A stretch of DNA of 64,000 nt, taken from Rothia halotolerans (GTDB taxonomy: Bacteria; Actinomycetota; Actinomycetes; Actinomycetales; Micrococcaceae). The notes under the pieces are model-generated. The model was not told where the DNA came from, made no database searches, and was given only the letters and a program-made list of their open reading frames with translations. Below, one piece after another: positions 1-8,266 of the stretch (its first letter is position 1; each line of letters starts with the position of its first letter). The stretch is from NCBI RefSeq assembly GCF_004136635.1, contig NZ_NOIU01000003.1, positions 124,001-188,000 on the forward strand. Direction: 5' to 3'. Both the position numbers and the translations under genes were made by a program.

Positions 1-1097
1 GCGTACCAGAGCGCGTGGAAGCCGTCGAGGTGCTGCACGCCGGGCTCGATGTACCCGTCGATGGGGTTCTTCTCGCCGGTGATCTCGTCGGTGCCGCCGC
101 CGATGGGGACCCGGCCGCCGACGTCGACCGTGATGCCGCCCAGCGCGTCGATCAGGTTGGAGAAGCCGTCCATGTCCACCACGATGTACGCCTGGATGTC
201 CAGGCCGGTGATGCCCGAGGCGGCGTCCTTCATGGCCTCCGCTCCCGGGTCCGGGGAGTCGGGGTAGAGGTCGGGGTGCTCCTGGGCGACCGTGGGGTAG
301 AGGGCGTTGAGGATGCACTCGTCGCCGCAGTTGAAGCCGTCGGGGTACGCCTCCCACAGCGGCGAGTCCTCGGAGAACTGGGCGTTCTGCATGTTGCGGG
401 GCAGGGAGATGGTCACGGCCTGGCCGGTCTTGGCGTCGACGCTGAACACCGTCATGGAGTCGGGGCGGCGCCCCACGCGGTCCTCGCCGGCGTCGCCGCC
501 CATCAGCAGGAAGTTGTAACGGCCGTCCGTGGGCTTGAAGGCCTGCCCGCCCGAGAAGATGCTGTTCAGCGCCGAGCGCCCCACCCCCACCAGGTAGGCG
601 GAGTAGCCCAGCGAGCCCGAGGTGACGACCATGAGCACGACGCAGCCGATCAGGACCGCGGGCCGCATGCCCTGCGCGAGGAGCCCGGGGCGGATCAGGC
701 GCAGCGTGTCCAGGAACAGCAGGGCCCAGCCGATCGCGAGGAGGATCATCGCCACCATCAGCACCAGCGAGGTGAACCTCCCCGTCACGAGGGAGAACAG
801 CCAGGTGCGGTGGAGCAGGAAGAGCAGCCCCGCGAGGATCAGCAGGGACCAGACGGAGAACGTCACCGTCAGGGCGCGCCGGCCCAGCGTGCGGTGGCCC
901 GCGATCAGCTGGGCGGATCCCGGCAGGAAGGTGGTGAGCAGCAGCAGGATCCAGGCCCGCTTGGTGCGCGTGACCGTCCCCGCGAGGTCGGGACTGCGCA
1001 GGGGGTCGGTGAGGTGCGGCTTGCCGACCGGGTCGTCCAGGCCCCGCTCGGCGGCCGGCTGGTCGGGATGCTGCGCGTGGTTCGAAGGAGGGGTCAT
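1..1097 (-). CDS. LytR-CpsA-Psr (LCP) family cell-wall polymer ligase, C-terminus cut by window edge
   Basis: LCP proteins act outside the membrane and transfer polyprenyl-pyrophosphate-linked glycopolymers onto peptidoglycan. About 365 residues are visible, from ATG at 1095-1097. The cytoplasmic N-terminus (about 45 residues) is followed by roughly four hydrophobic segments, more than the single anchor of classical LCP proteins. The LCP domain follows, with LLMGGDAGEDRVGRRPDSM, then SLPRNM and ALGGITVDV, and near the edge DGYIEPGVQHLDGFHALWYA. The Arg and Asp residues of RRPDSM match the pyrophosphate-binding site of the family. The frame is open at base 1, so the end of the domain lies outside the window. 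It is read in the same direction as purE and purK. The family assignment is secure; the polymer handled is not visible. Confidence 0.9.
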   Translation of the reverse strand, partial: MTPPSNHAQHPDQPAAERGLDDPVGKPHLTDPLRSPDLAGTVTRTKRAWILLLLTTFLPGSAQLIAGHRTLGRRALTVTFSVWSLLILAGLLFLLHRTWLFSLVTGRFTSLVLMVAMILLAIGWALLFLDTLRLIRPGLLAQGMRPAVLIGCVVLMVVTSGSLGYSAYLVGVGRSALNSIFSGGQAFKPTDGRYNFLLMGGDAGEDRVGRRPDSMTVFSVDAKTGQAVTISLPRNMQNAQFSEDSPLWEAYPDGFNCGDECILNALYPTVAQEHPDLYPDSPDPGAEAMKDAASGITGLDIQAYIVVDMDGFSNLIDALGGITVDVGGRVPIGGGTDEITGEKNPIDGYIEPGVQHLDGFHALWY

Positions 1098-1247
1098 ATC
1101 TCTGCCGAGGTCGGGGAAGCGGGCCGCCCGGGCTTCGCGGGCCGGTCCGTGGGAAGGGGCGGGCAGGAGGGTCGCTCCTGGCCCGGTCCGTTGCGGCCCC
1201 CGGCGCGGACCGGCCTCGGGGGAGGGGCCCGCGCGGGGGAGGGAGGA

Positions 1248-1841
1248 TCAGGGGGCGTAGGCCCCGCCCGACTCCTCGCCGTCCCGCGAGGAGTCCTCTC
1301 CGGGCTCCTCGGCCCGGCGGCCCCGGACCCTGCGCTGGAGGGCCTCGCCCTTGTCCCGGGCGCTCTGCCGCAGGTCCTGGGCGAAGTCTCGCAGGTCGGA
1401 GCGGACCTCCGCCGCGGCCGGGGTGCCGCCGGCGCCCAGGATGCGCGCGGCCAGCAGGCCGGCGTTGCGGGCACCGTCGATGGACACCGTGGCGACGGGG
1501 ACCCCGGCGGGCATCTGCACGATGGACAGCAGGGAGTCCATCCCGTCCAGGGACTTCAGCTTGACCGGCACGCCGATGACCGGCAGCACCGTCAGGGACG
1601 CGAGCATGCCGGGCAGGTGGGCGGCCCCGCCCGCGCCCGCGACGATGACCCGCAGGCCGCGCTCCTCGGCGCTGCGGCCGTACTCGACCATCTCCTCGGG
1701 CATGCGGTGCGCCGAGACCACGCGGGCCTCGTAGGGGATCTCCAGCTCCTCGAGGACCTCCGCGGCGGCCTCCAGGACCGGCCAGTCGGAGTCCGAGCCC
1801 ATGACGATCCCCACCACGGCGGGGCCTTCCGAATAGCTCAT
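1248..1841 (-). CDS. purE: N5-carboxyaminoimidazole ribonucleotide mutase PurE
   Basis: Converts N5-CAIR to CAIR in de novo purine synthesis, using the product of PurK. The 197-residue protein has the class I PurE signatures: [16 protein letters not shown] near the N-terminus, SAHRMPEE with the catalytic His, [14 protein letters not shown] and PVIGVPV. The last 40 or so residues are a charged tail beyond the normal fold. The ATG overlaps the purK stop as ATGA at 1838-1841, so the two genes are translationally coupled. Orientation and order (purK then purE) are as in most actinobacteria. Confidence 0.96.
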   Translation of the reverse strand: MSYSEGPAVVGIVMGSDSDWPVLEAAAEVLEELEIPYEARVVSAHRMPEEMVEYGRSAEERGLRVIVAGAGGAAHLPGMLASLTVLPVIGVPVKLKSLDGMDSLLSIVQMPAGVPVATVSIDGARNAGLLAARILGAGGTPAAAEVRSDLRDFAQDLRQSARDKGEALQRRVRGRRAEEPGEDSSRDGEESGGAYAP

Positions 1842-3067
1842 CGTTCGCTCCTGTTCCAGGGGTGCTCCGCCGCGTCCTGCGGGGCGCCGTCGCGGATGAT
1901 GCCCGCGGCGCCCGCGGCCTCCTCGCGCAGGCGAGCCACCTCGGCGGCGGGGCCGGTGACGTTGACGTGCCCGACCTTGCGGCCCGGCCGGACGCCCTTG
2001 CCGTAGGTGTGCACCTTGGCGTCGGGGTGGGCGGCCATCGCGGCGGGGTACGCCGAGAACAGGTCCGGGTTGGACCCGCCCAGGTAGTTCTTCATGACGG
2101 TGCTCTCGGCGGTGCGCCCCGTGCCGCCCAGCGGCAGGTCCAGCACGGCGCGCAGGTGCTGCTCGAACTGGCTGGTGACCGAGCCGTCCATGGTCCAGTG
2201 CCCGGAGTTGTGGGGGCGCATGGCCAGCTCGTTGACGACGAAGCCGGGGCCGCGCCCGGGCACCTCGAACAGCTCGGCGGCCATCACGCCGGTGACGCCC
2301 AGCTCCCGGGCGATGCTCAGCGCGGCCTCCCGCGCGGCCTCGGCGGTCTCGGGGGAGATCCCGGGGGCGGGGGCGATGATCTCGTCGCACACCGAGTCCA
2401 CCTGGATGGACTCGACGACGTCCCACGCCCGGGCCTCGCCGGAGGGGCGCCGGGCGACCAGGGCCGAGAGCTCGCGGGAGAAGGGGACCTTCTCCTCGGC
2501 GAGCAGGGCTCCCTCGTCCACGCCGCTCTCCCGCGCCGCGGCGAACCACTCGGCGACGGCCTCGCCGCGGGCGTCGTCGTGCTCCACGATCATGACGCCC
2601 TTGCCGTCGTACCCGCCGCGCGGGGTCTTCAGCACCACGGGCCAGCCGGCGCGCTCGCCGAAGTCGATCAGCTCCTCCGGGGAGGACACGGCGGCCCAGG
2701 CCGGGTTGGGGAGGCCGAGGCGCTCGACGGCGCGGCGCATCTCGATCTTGTCCTGGGCGTGGATCAGCGCCTCGGGGCCGGGCTGGACGTTCACGCCCTC
2801 GGCGAGGAGGGCGTGCAGGTGCTCGGAGGGGACGTGCTCGTGGTCGAAGGTGACGACGTCGACGCCCAGCGCGAAGCGGCGCAGCGCGTCGAGGTCGCGG
2901 TAGTCCCCGACGGGGGCCGTCGGCACCACGGCCGCCGCGCACACCTCGGGCGACTCCGCGAGGATGCGCAGCTCGACGCCGAGTTCTGAGGCCTCGGGGG
3001 CCATCATGCGGGCCAGCTGGCCGCCGCCGATCACTCCGACTACAGGTCCGGTTACAGGAAAGCTCAC
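1838..3067 (-). CDS. purK: 5-(carboxyamino)imidazole ribonucleotide synthase PurK (ATP-grasp)
   Basis: Makes N5-CAIR from AIR, bicarbonate and ATP, one step ahead of PurE. It has 409 residues, a normal family length. The N-terminal nucleotide fold begins [17 protein letters not shown]. The ATP-grasp core carries [13 protein letters not shown] (glycine-rich loop) and the metal-binding region [17 protein letters not shown]. The start codon at 3065-3067 faces the divergent GtrA gene across a 190 bp spacer, which should carry the promoters for both directions. No clear -35/-10 pair was assigned there. Confidence 0.96.
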   Translation of the reverse strand: MSFPVTGPVVGVIGGGQLARMMAPEASELGVELRILAESPEVCAAAVVPTAPVGDYRDLDALRRFALGVDVVTFDHEHVPSEHLHALLAEGVNVQPGPEALIHAQDKIEMRRAVERLGLPNPAWAAVSSPEELIDFGERAGWPVVLKTPRGGYDGKGVMIVEHDDARGEAVAEWFAAARESGVDEGALLAEEKVPFSRELSALVARRPSGEARAWDVVESIQVDSVCDEIIAPAPGISPETAEAAREAALSIARELGVTGVMAAELFEVPGRGPGFVVNELAMRPHNSGHWTMDGSVTSQFEQHLRAVLDLPLGGTGRTAESTVMKNYLGGSNPDLFSAYPAAMAAHPDAKVHTYGKGVRPGRKVGHVNVTGPAAEVARLREEAAGAAGIIRDGAPQDAAEHPWNRSER

Positions 3068-3257
3068 CGTCCCAGGCTACCCGTTGACATACGTCACGGT
3101 CATGTCCCACGCGCTTTCACCGGATAATCCCAGCGGCTGTGAGTAGACTCTTCGGATGAACCGCCGCCCGTCCCGGCTCGTCAGCGCCGCGCGCCCGCGA
3201 GCCGTTTTCGCTGAAGGGCCCGAGCGGCGCATCTGAAGCCGATCCACTGGAGACTGA

Positions 3258-3851
3258 GTGTCCACCGTTGCCGAGAAAATCCGAGGGCTCTGGGAGCTCT
3301 TCATCAAGGAGGTCCTGAAGTTCGGGATCGTGGGCGGCATGGCCTTCATCGTGAACGCCTCCGTCACGTGGGTGCTGATGAGCACCTGGTTCCAGGACGA
3401 CGGCCACGGCAAGGCCAAGTTCATCGCCGGCGTGATAGCGACCGTCTTCTCCTGGATCGTCAACCGCCTGTGGACCTTCCGCGAGAAGCGGCAGGAGAAC
3501 AAGTGGCGCGAGGCGTTCCAGTTCGCGGTCGTCAACCTCATCGGCATCGGCGTGGAGTCCGGCTGCGTGCTGTTCACCTTCCACGTGCTGGGGATGACGT
3601 CGCGCGAGGCGTCCTTCATCTCCGGGACCATCGTCGGCACGGTCCTCGGCACGGTGGTGCGCTACTTCGCATACCGCTTCTGGGTCTACGGCAGCGCCAA
3701 GCAGTCCCAGCAGGCCGGCGAGTACACGCGCGAGGAGTACACGCGAGAGGAGCGGGTCGGCCAGTTCGTCGACGACGCGACGGGGATCGTGACCGGCAGG
3801 CTGCAGGTCGACGAGGTGCTCAAGGGCGTCCGGAAGCGTCCCGAGGGCTGA
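3258..3851 (+). CDS. GtrA-family small multispanning membrane protein
   Basis: GtrA-like proteins are thought to move polyprenyl-linked sugars across the membrane or assist a glycosyltransferase; the exact substrate is not visible. The protein has 197 residues from GTG at 3258. Four hydrophobic helices occupy roughly residues 15-145, with the family motifs KFGIVGGMAFIVN at the first helix, SWIVNRLWTFR after the second, and RYFAYRFWVYG at the end of the fourth. The last 50 residues are a hydrophilic tail containing a short duplication (EYTREEYTREE). It is divergent from purK and adjacent to the LCP gene region, fitting a cell-envelope glycopolymer role. Confidence 0.88.
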   Translation: MSTVAEKIRGLWELFIKEVLKFGIVGGMAFIVNASVTWVLMSTWFQDDGHGKAKFIAGVIATVFSWIVNRLWTFREKRQENKWREAFQFAVVNLIGIGVESGCVLFTFHVLGMTSREASFISGTIVGTVLGTVVRYFAYRFWVYGSAKQSQQAGEYTREEYTREERVGQFVDDATGIVTGRLQVDEVLKGVRKRPEG

Positions 3852-3859
3852 GCCGACCG

Positions 3860-3878
3860 GCGGGGCACGTGGCCCCGC
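3860..3878. terminator. Short G+C hairpin between convergent genes
   Basis: A 7 bp perfect stem (3860-3866 with 3872-3878, loop ACGTG) lies 9 bases after the GtrA stop and before the convergent TIGR03089 gene. It has no T-run, so it is a terminator-like hairpin only. Confidence 0.4.
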
Positions 3879-3940
3879 CCGCGGGGCCCGGATCGTCCGC
3901 AGAGTCCGGCCAGCCCGTGAGGGCCCCGCGCCCGCGGCCT

Positions 3941-4690
3941 CTACAGGCTCGCCCGCTCCTCCGCGAGGATCCGCTCGAGCGCCGGACGGTCCCCGGCCAC
4001 CTCCGGGTGGATCAGCACCACCGACCGCCCGGCGCGCATCACTCCCGCGCAGCGGGCGAGCTCCTCCGCCCCGAGCTCCTCGTCCCCCACGGCCAGCGCG
4101 AGCCCGCCCTCCCGGGACGCTGCCGCACCGGCGTGCTCGCCGACCCGCTCCAGCCACTCGCTCTGGGTCACGACGTCGTCCCCGTCCTGGGCCGCCGGGC
4201 TCTCCGGCGGCACCGGCTCGAAGGGGAGGAAGACGTCCCCCTGGCCCCTGACCTCACGGGCGAAGTCGAGCGTCCCCGCGGGCAGTTCCGCGGCGCCGTC
4301 GTAGGACATGGCGAGCGCGCCGCGGGCCATCAGCAGGGCGGTCCCTGCCTCCTCCATCCCGGGGCCGGGCTCGAAGCCCGCCCACAGGTCCGGGGCCTCC
4401 CCGCCGCCAGTCACCAGCCGGCATCCGGCGCGCAGCGCGCCGAGGGCCAGCACCACCGAGCGCCAGTGCGGGGCGGCGGCCAGGCGCAGGGCCGAGCCGG
4501 GCTCGGCGTCGAGCTCCTCGGCGAGGAGATTGGCCGACTTCGCGGTCCAGTTCTCCACCACCCGGCCCGTCAGCTCGACCCTCTCCCCGCCGGGCGCGTA
4601 CCAGATCAGGGCGGGTCCCGAGGAGGCCGCGAGCGCCGTGAAATAAGACTCCATATTGGCCGGTGCATTGGGAACTGTGTGGTCAACCAT
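3941..4690 (-). CDS. TIGR03089-type protein related to the N-terminus of acyl-CoA ligases
   Basis: An actinobacterial family of unknown function that resembles the first part of AMP-binding enzymes but is far shorter (249 residues here against about 500). The sequence shows WYAPGGERVELTGRVVENWTAKSANLL, typical of the N-terminal fold of adenylating enzymes, and a region around ALAMSYDG, but no complete P-loop (TSGTTGxPK) and no C-terminal lid domain. Catalysis by the usual adenylation route is therefore doubtful. It is divergent from whiB and convergent with the GtrA gene. The family name comes from recalled pattern, not from a search. Confidence 0.75.
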   Translation of the reverse strand: MVDHTVPNAPANMESYFTALAASSGPALIWYAPGGERVELTGRVVENWTAKSANLLAEELDAEPGSALRLAAAPHWRSVVLALGALRAGCRLVTGGGEAPDLWAGFEPGPGMEEAGTALLMARGALAMSYDGAAELPAGTLDFAREVRGQGDVFLPFEPVPPESPAAQDGDDVVTQSEWLERVGEHAGAAASREGGLALAVGDEELGAEELARCAGVMRAGRSVVLIHPEVAGDRPALERILAEERASL

Positions 4691-4749
4691 GCTTTTATCG
4701 TAAGGGTCGGTGGACGCCTCTCGCCGAGGTCTAAGAGTCGTGACGCGGC

Positions 4750-4778
4750 TTGACGGGGCGGTCTTACACCGTTGTAAT
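4750..4778 (+). promoter_or_regulatory. whiB promoter with an inverted repeat over the -10 box
   Basis: TTGACG at 4750-4755 and TGTAAT at 4773-4778 are separated by 17 bp, a good sigma-A-type promoter about 50 bases before the WhiB start. A perfect 5-4-5 inverted repeat TTACA-CCGT-TGTAA (4764-4777) overlaps the -10 and could be a repressor operator. The operator is an inference from symmetry and position. Confidence 0.6.
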
Positions 4779-4829
4779 TATGTGAGGCAAGTGGAATATC
4801 GTCGCGCTGGACCGGGGGCGTGAGGAAGG

Positions 4830-5375
4830 ATGGGCATGACCGACGCGATCAGCCGCCAACACGCAACGCTCGACTCCGGGGGAGTCGGTGAGGAGCGCGC
4901 CCCCGGGACCGAGGCCCCCGGGTGGGGGACGGGCAGCGGCCTTCCCCCCACCGGTCGGAGCCTGGAGGAGCAGGCCGACGTCCTGCTCGGAGGGCAGCCG
5001 GAAGCGGCCGAGCCCGCGGGCGTCGAGGCGCCCGCCCAGCGTGCCGCGGCCTGGGGCGAGGAGGCGTCCACCTCGGACCTGTTCTCCTCGGATCCGGCCG
5101 TGCTCAAGCTCTGGCAGGCCGCCGCCGGCCAGTACGGGATCGACGAGGAGGAGGGTGAGCTCGCCTGGCAGGCGGACGCCCTGTGCGCCCAGACCGATCC
5201 CGAGGCGTTCTTCCCCGAGAAGGGCGGCTCCACCCGGGATGCCAAGCGCGTGTGCTCCGAGTGCCCGGTCAGCGAGGCCTGCCTGGACTACGCGCTGGCC
5301 AAGGACGAGCGCTTCGGCATCTGGGGCGGCCTCTCGGAGCGCGAGCGGCGCCGGCTGCGCAAGCGCGCGAGCTGA
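4830..5375 (+). CDS. WhiB-family iron-sulfur transcription factor (WhiB2/WhmD type)
   Basis: WhiB proteins bind a 4Fe-4S cluster and act with the principal sigma factor; the WhiB2 branch controls septation and development in relatives. Four cysteines at 119, 142, 145 and 151 give the C-X22-C-X2-C-X5-C pattern. They are followed by [13 protein letters not shown], the family G[VI]WGG turn, and a basic C-terminus RRRLRKRAS that contacts DNA. The first 110 residues are an unusual acidic, low-complexity extension. The DUF3499 gene directly downstream is the usual neighbour of whiB2, which supports that subtype. Start at ATG 4830; a second ATG two codons on is equally possible. Confidence 0.92.
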   Translation: MGMTDAISRQHATLDSGGVGEERAPGTEAPGWGTGSGLPPTGRSLEEQADVLLGGQPEAAEPAGVEAPAQRAAAWGEEASTSDLFSSDPAVLKLWQAAAGQYGIDEEEGELAWQADALCAQTDPEAFFPEKGGSTRDAKRVCSECPVSEACLDYALAKDERFGIWGGLSERERRRLRKRAS

Positions 5376-5406
5376 TTCCCCAGCTCGCGGTAGTACCCTG
5401 AGTCCG

Positions 5407-5661
5407 ATGACGGAGAACATTCGAGCGTGCGCGCGCATGACCTGCCGGCGCGAAGCCACACTGACGCTGACCTACGCCTACGCTGACTCCACGGTGGTGA
5501 TCGGCCCCCTGGCCACCCGCGTGGAGCCCCACGCCTACGACCTTTGCGAGTTCCACGCGGCGCGCCTGACCGCTCCGCGCGGATGGCAGGTCGTCCGCCT
5601 CGAGGGCGACGCCGCCCCGCCGCCGGAGCTCGGCGCGCCCGTCCGGCCCCCGCGCGCATAG
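5407..5661 (+). CDS. DUF3499 family protein
   Basis: An 84-residue protein of unknown function from ATG 5407. It has conserved cysteines near the N-terminus (RACARMTCRREATLTLTYAY), a VVIGPLA turn, and YDLCEFHAARLTAPRGW, giving two Cys pairs plus a His that could bind zinc. It lies 31 bp after whiB on the same strand. This whiB2-DUF3499 pairing is widespread in actinobacteria and suggests co-expression. The role is unknown; a small zinc-ribbon-like protein is the most one can say. Confidence 0.82.
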   Translation: MTENIRACARMTCRREATLTLTYAYADSTVVIGPLATRVEPHAYDLCEFHAARLTAPRGWQVVRLEGDAAPPPELGAPVRPPRA

Positions 5662-6007
5662 ACCCCTCCTCTGAGCCTGGCCCCGCCCCCGGCTCCTGGC
5701 CCGCGCTCCCTCCGAGCCCGGGCTCCGCGCCTCCCGCCTCGGGCCCCGCGGCCCTCGCCCCGGGAGCTGCCGGCACCGCCCCTCTCCGCCGCGGCGCCGA
5801 AGCCGCCTCTTCGCCCTCCGGGTTCTCCCTCCCGCCTCGCTCCTTCCCGGGCGCCGCATCCACCGCCGCCCCGCGCCTCTCCGGCCCCCGACGCCGGGTC
5901 CGTGGACCCGCGCGACGTCGGCCCGCAACCCCGGCGTAACCTGTCCCGCCAGCCGGTACACTGCATCCAGGCGAGCACCGCGCGTCGTTTGAAAGGACGG
6001 TCAGTTC
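5662..6007. other. C-rich intergenic stretch, no gene seen
   Basis: A 346-base gap between the DUF3499 gene and the L,D-transpeptidase gene. The + strand is strikingly pyrimidine-rich (long runs of C with few A). No conserved frame was recognised; open frames here are G+C artefacts. A possible -10 (TACACT, 5957-5962) and a purine-rich ribosome-binding region (GAAAGGA) precede the next gene, but no convincing -35 was found. Confidence 0.5.
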
Positions 6008-7264
6008 GTGAACACCACCCCCTCGTTCGGTCCGGAGAGCGATCCCGCACGGGCCTTCCGGCGCTCCCATCCCGTGAGCCGCCGGAACCTGATGCGCGGC
6101 GGGGCCCTCGGCGTCTTCGGCGCGCTGTTCCTGAGCGCGTGCTCCGGCGAGGACGCCTCCTCGCAGGGCTCCTCCTCCTCGGAGCCCAGCGCCTCCTCGA
6201 CGCCGCCCGCCGTCACGGTCGAGCCCGAGGACGGCGCCCAGCAGGTCAACCCCACGGTTCCCGTGCGGGTCAGCACCGATCGGGGCGAGGTCCTCAGCGT
6301 CGAGCTCACCGGCCCGGCGGGATCGGTCGAGGGCCGGATCTCCGAGGACGGGAAGAGCTGGACCGCCGAGGGGCCGCTGGAGTTCGACGCGGAGTACACC
6401 TTGAACTACCTCGCGCAGGACGGCGAGGACCGGGCGGAGGGCAGCCGCACCTTCTCCACGGTCACGCCCGAGCTCCAGGCCGACGCGACGCTCAACGTCG
6501 TGGAGGGCGAGACCTACGGCGTCGGGCAGGTCATCCAGTTCGCGTTCTCGGAGCCCGTCCTGAACAAGGCCGAGGTGGAGAAGGCGATCACCGTGACCGG
6601 CGGCGGCGCGGAGCCGGGCCGCTTCCGCTGGTACAGCGACATCCTGATGCGCTACCGCCCGCCCGAGAAGTGGGCGCCGCAGTCGCGGGTCGAGCTGACC
6701 GCGAACCTGCTCGGCGTCGACTTCGGCAACGGCATGATCGGCAACGAGAACCTCCGGTTGGCCTTCAGTACGGGCGAGCGGCACTTCGCGATCGTGGACA
6801 ACGCCGATAAGATCCTGCGGGTCTACGTCAACGACGAGCTGACCCAGGAGTTCCCCGCGACCCTGGGCAACCCGGACTGGCCCTCCGTGACCGGCGAGCT
6901 GGTGATCATGGAGCAGCAGGCGAAGTACAGCTTCAACCCGAGCACGCTGGGGCTGTCCAAGGACGACCCGCACTGGTACGAGCCCTTCGACGCCTCGTGG
7001 ACCTCGCGGCTGACCCGCTCGGGGGTCTTCGTGCACCAGGCTCTGCCTTCGGCGATCCCGCTCCTCGGCGTCGCCAACGTCTCCCACGGCTGCATCGGGC
7101 TGCCCCCGGAGGGCGCGAAGTTCATCTACGAGAACTTCCGCGTGGGCGACGTGATCGAGGCGAAGAACACGGACTACCCGCAGGCCGACCCCGACGACGG
7201 CTACGGCGACTGGAACATCCCGTTCGAGCACTACGCCGACCCCGCCTGGCACGGCAACTGGTAG
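6008..7264 (+). CDS. L,D-transpeptidase lipoprotein with Ig-like domain (YkuD catalytic domain)
   Basis: Forms 3-3 cross-links in peptidoglycan on the outer face of the membrane. The 418-residue protein (GTG start) has a Tat-like SRRNLM motif at residues 24-29, a hydrophobic stretch, and lipobox LSAC with the acylated Cys at 45. A Ser-rich linker is followed by two bacterial Ig-like/Ldt-associated segments (about 70-265). The YkuD domain ends in SHGCIGLP, with His360 and catalytic Cys362, then FIYENFRVGDVIE. Canonical Ldts have HGCINLS or HGCVRLS, so the Gly in place of Asn/Arg is a minor variation. The layout matches mycobacterial LdtMt2-type enzymes. Confidence 0.93.
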   Translation: MNTTPSFGPESDPARAFRRSHPVSRRNLMRGGALGVFGALFLSACSGEDASSQGSSSSEPSASSTPPAVTVEPEDGAQQVNPTVPVRVSTDRGEVLSVELTGPAGSVEGRISEDGKSWTAEGPLEFDAEYTLNYLAQDGEDRAEGSRTFSTVTPELQADATLNVVEGETYGVGQVIQFAFSEPVLNKAEVEKAITVTGGGAEPGRFRWYSDILMRYRPPEKWAPQSRVELTANLLGVDFGNGMIGNENLRLAFSTGERHFAIVDNADKILRVYVNDELTQEFPATLGNPDWPSVTGELVIMEQQAKYSFNPSTLGLSKDDPHWYEPFDASWTSRLTRSGVFVHQALPSAIPLLGVANVSHGCIGLPPEGAKFIYENFRVGDVIEAKNTDYPQADPDDGYGDWNIPFEHYADPAWHGNW

Positions 7265-7326
7265 AGTTCAGCCGATGACGATCCCCGCCCGGCCGGGGCG
7301 GGTCCCGACCCACGCCGAGGAGCAGG

Positions 7327-8226
7327 ATGCCCCGCAGCACCGCGCGAGACGACGCTGAGTCCACGCCCTGGGCGGCCTCGCCGCAGCAGGAGTGGGACGA
7401 GCTGGCACCAGCCGTGGCCGAGCCCGCGACCTCGTCGGGGCAGGATGCTCCCGGCGTCGTGCGCGGCGGGTCCGCGGAGCCGGTGCCGGGGGCCGGCGAG
7501 GGTCCCGTGCCGGGGGAGAGCCGCGGCGGGAGCAGTGCCGCCGAGGCGCCCCGTCGCCCGCGCGCGCTGAGGCTGCGGCAGGCGCTCGTCGCGGTGGCCA
7601 CCCCGCTGGTGATCCTGGCCCTGGGCCTGCGCGCGGTCGCCAGCGGGGCCTTCCTCTGGATCGAGTACCACCGGCCCGGCTTCCCCGCCGACCCCTACGG
7701 CTTCAACCCCGACGAGCGCATGACCTACGGCTCGCACGGGCTGAACTACGTCCTGAACCTCGCCCCGGAGCGCTACCTGGGCGACGTCGTGCTGGGCAAC
7801 GGGGACCGGGCCTTCACCGCCCCGGAGATCGGGCACATGACCGACGTCAAGCACGTGCTGCTCTGGGCGCTGCTGGCGGTGGCGGTCTTCGCCGTGGTGG
7901 CCGCCGTCGGTACGCTCGGACTGCGCCGCCGGGCCCCCGGGGCGGTGCGCCGCGCCCTCTTCCTCGGCGGGTGGCTCACCCTGGCGCTGATGATCGCGCT
8001 GGGGATCCTCGCCGGGCTCGGCTGGGAGTCGTTCTTCGTGAGCTTCCACGAGCTGTTCTTCCCCCAGGGGAACTGGGCCTTCCGTCTCTCGGACACCCTG
8101 ATCCGACTCTACCCGCCGCAGTTCTGGGTCGACGCCGCGGCCACCCTCGCCGCCCTCGCCCTCGTCCTCTCCACCGCCCTGCTGGCCATCACCTGGCCCC
8201 GCCGGGCGCGGCGCCGACGGCGCTAG
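7327..8226 (+). CDS. TIGR01906-family (DUF1461) integral membrane protein
   Basis: Unknown function; 299 residues. After an 80-residue hydrophilic Pro/Glu-rich N-terminus come about five predicted membrane helices. Features of the family are visible: a first helix then an extracytoplasmic loop containing NPDERMTYGSHGLNYV, a conserved HMTDVKH motif before the second helix, and ESFFVSFHELFFPQGNW with SDTLIRLYPPQFW before the last helix. The two His-rich loops face the same side and could be functional. It lies 62 bp after the L,D-transpeptidase on the same strand, so an envelope role is plausible. Confidence 0.82.
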   Translation: MPRSTARDDAESTPWAASPQQEWDELAPAVAEPATSSGQDAPGVVRGGSAEPVPGAGEGPVPGESRGGSSAAEAPRRPRALRLRQALVAVATPLVILALGLRAVASGAFLWIEYHRPGFPADPYGFNPDERMTYGSHGLNYVLNLAPERYLGDVVLGNGDRAFTAPEIGHMTDVKHVLLWALLAVAVFAVVAAVGTLGLRRRAPGAVRRALFLGGWLTLALMIALGILAGLGWESFFVSFHELFFPQGNWAFRLSDTLIRLYPPQFWVDAAATLAALALVLSTALLAITWPRRARRRRR

Positions 8227-8266
8227 AGGGAACCGGCTGCGGGGCGCGCCGGGCCTCGCAGCGGCT

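Noticed and set aside
3084-3127. Promoter TTGACA with GATAAT in the purK-GtrA gap
   Set aside because: The two boxes are 32 bp apart, far from the 16-19 bp needed.
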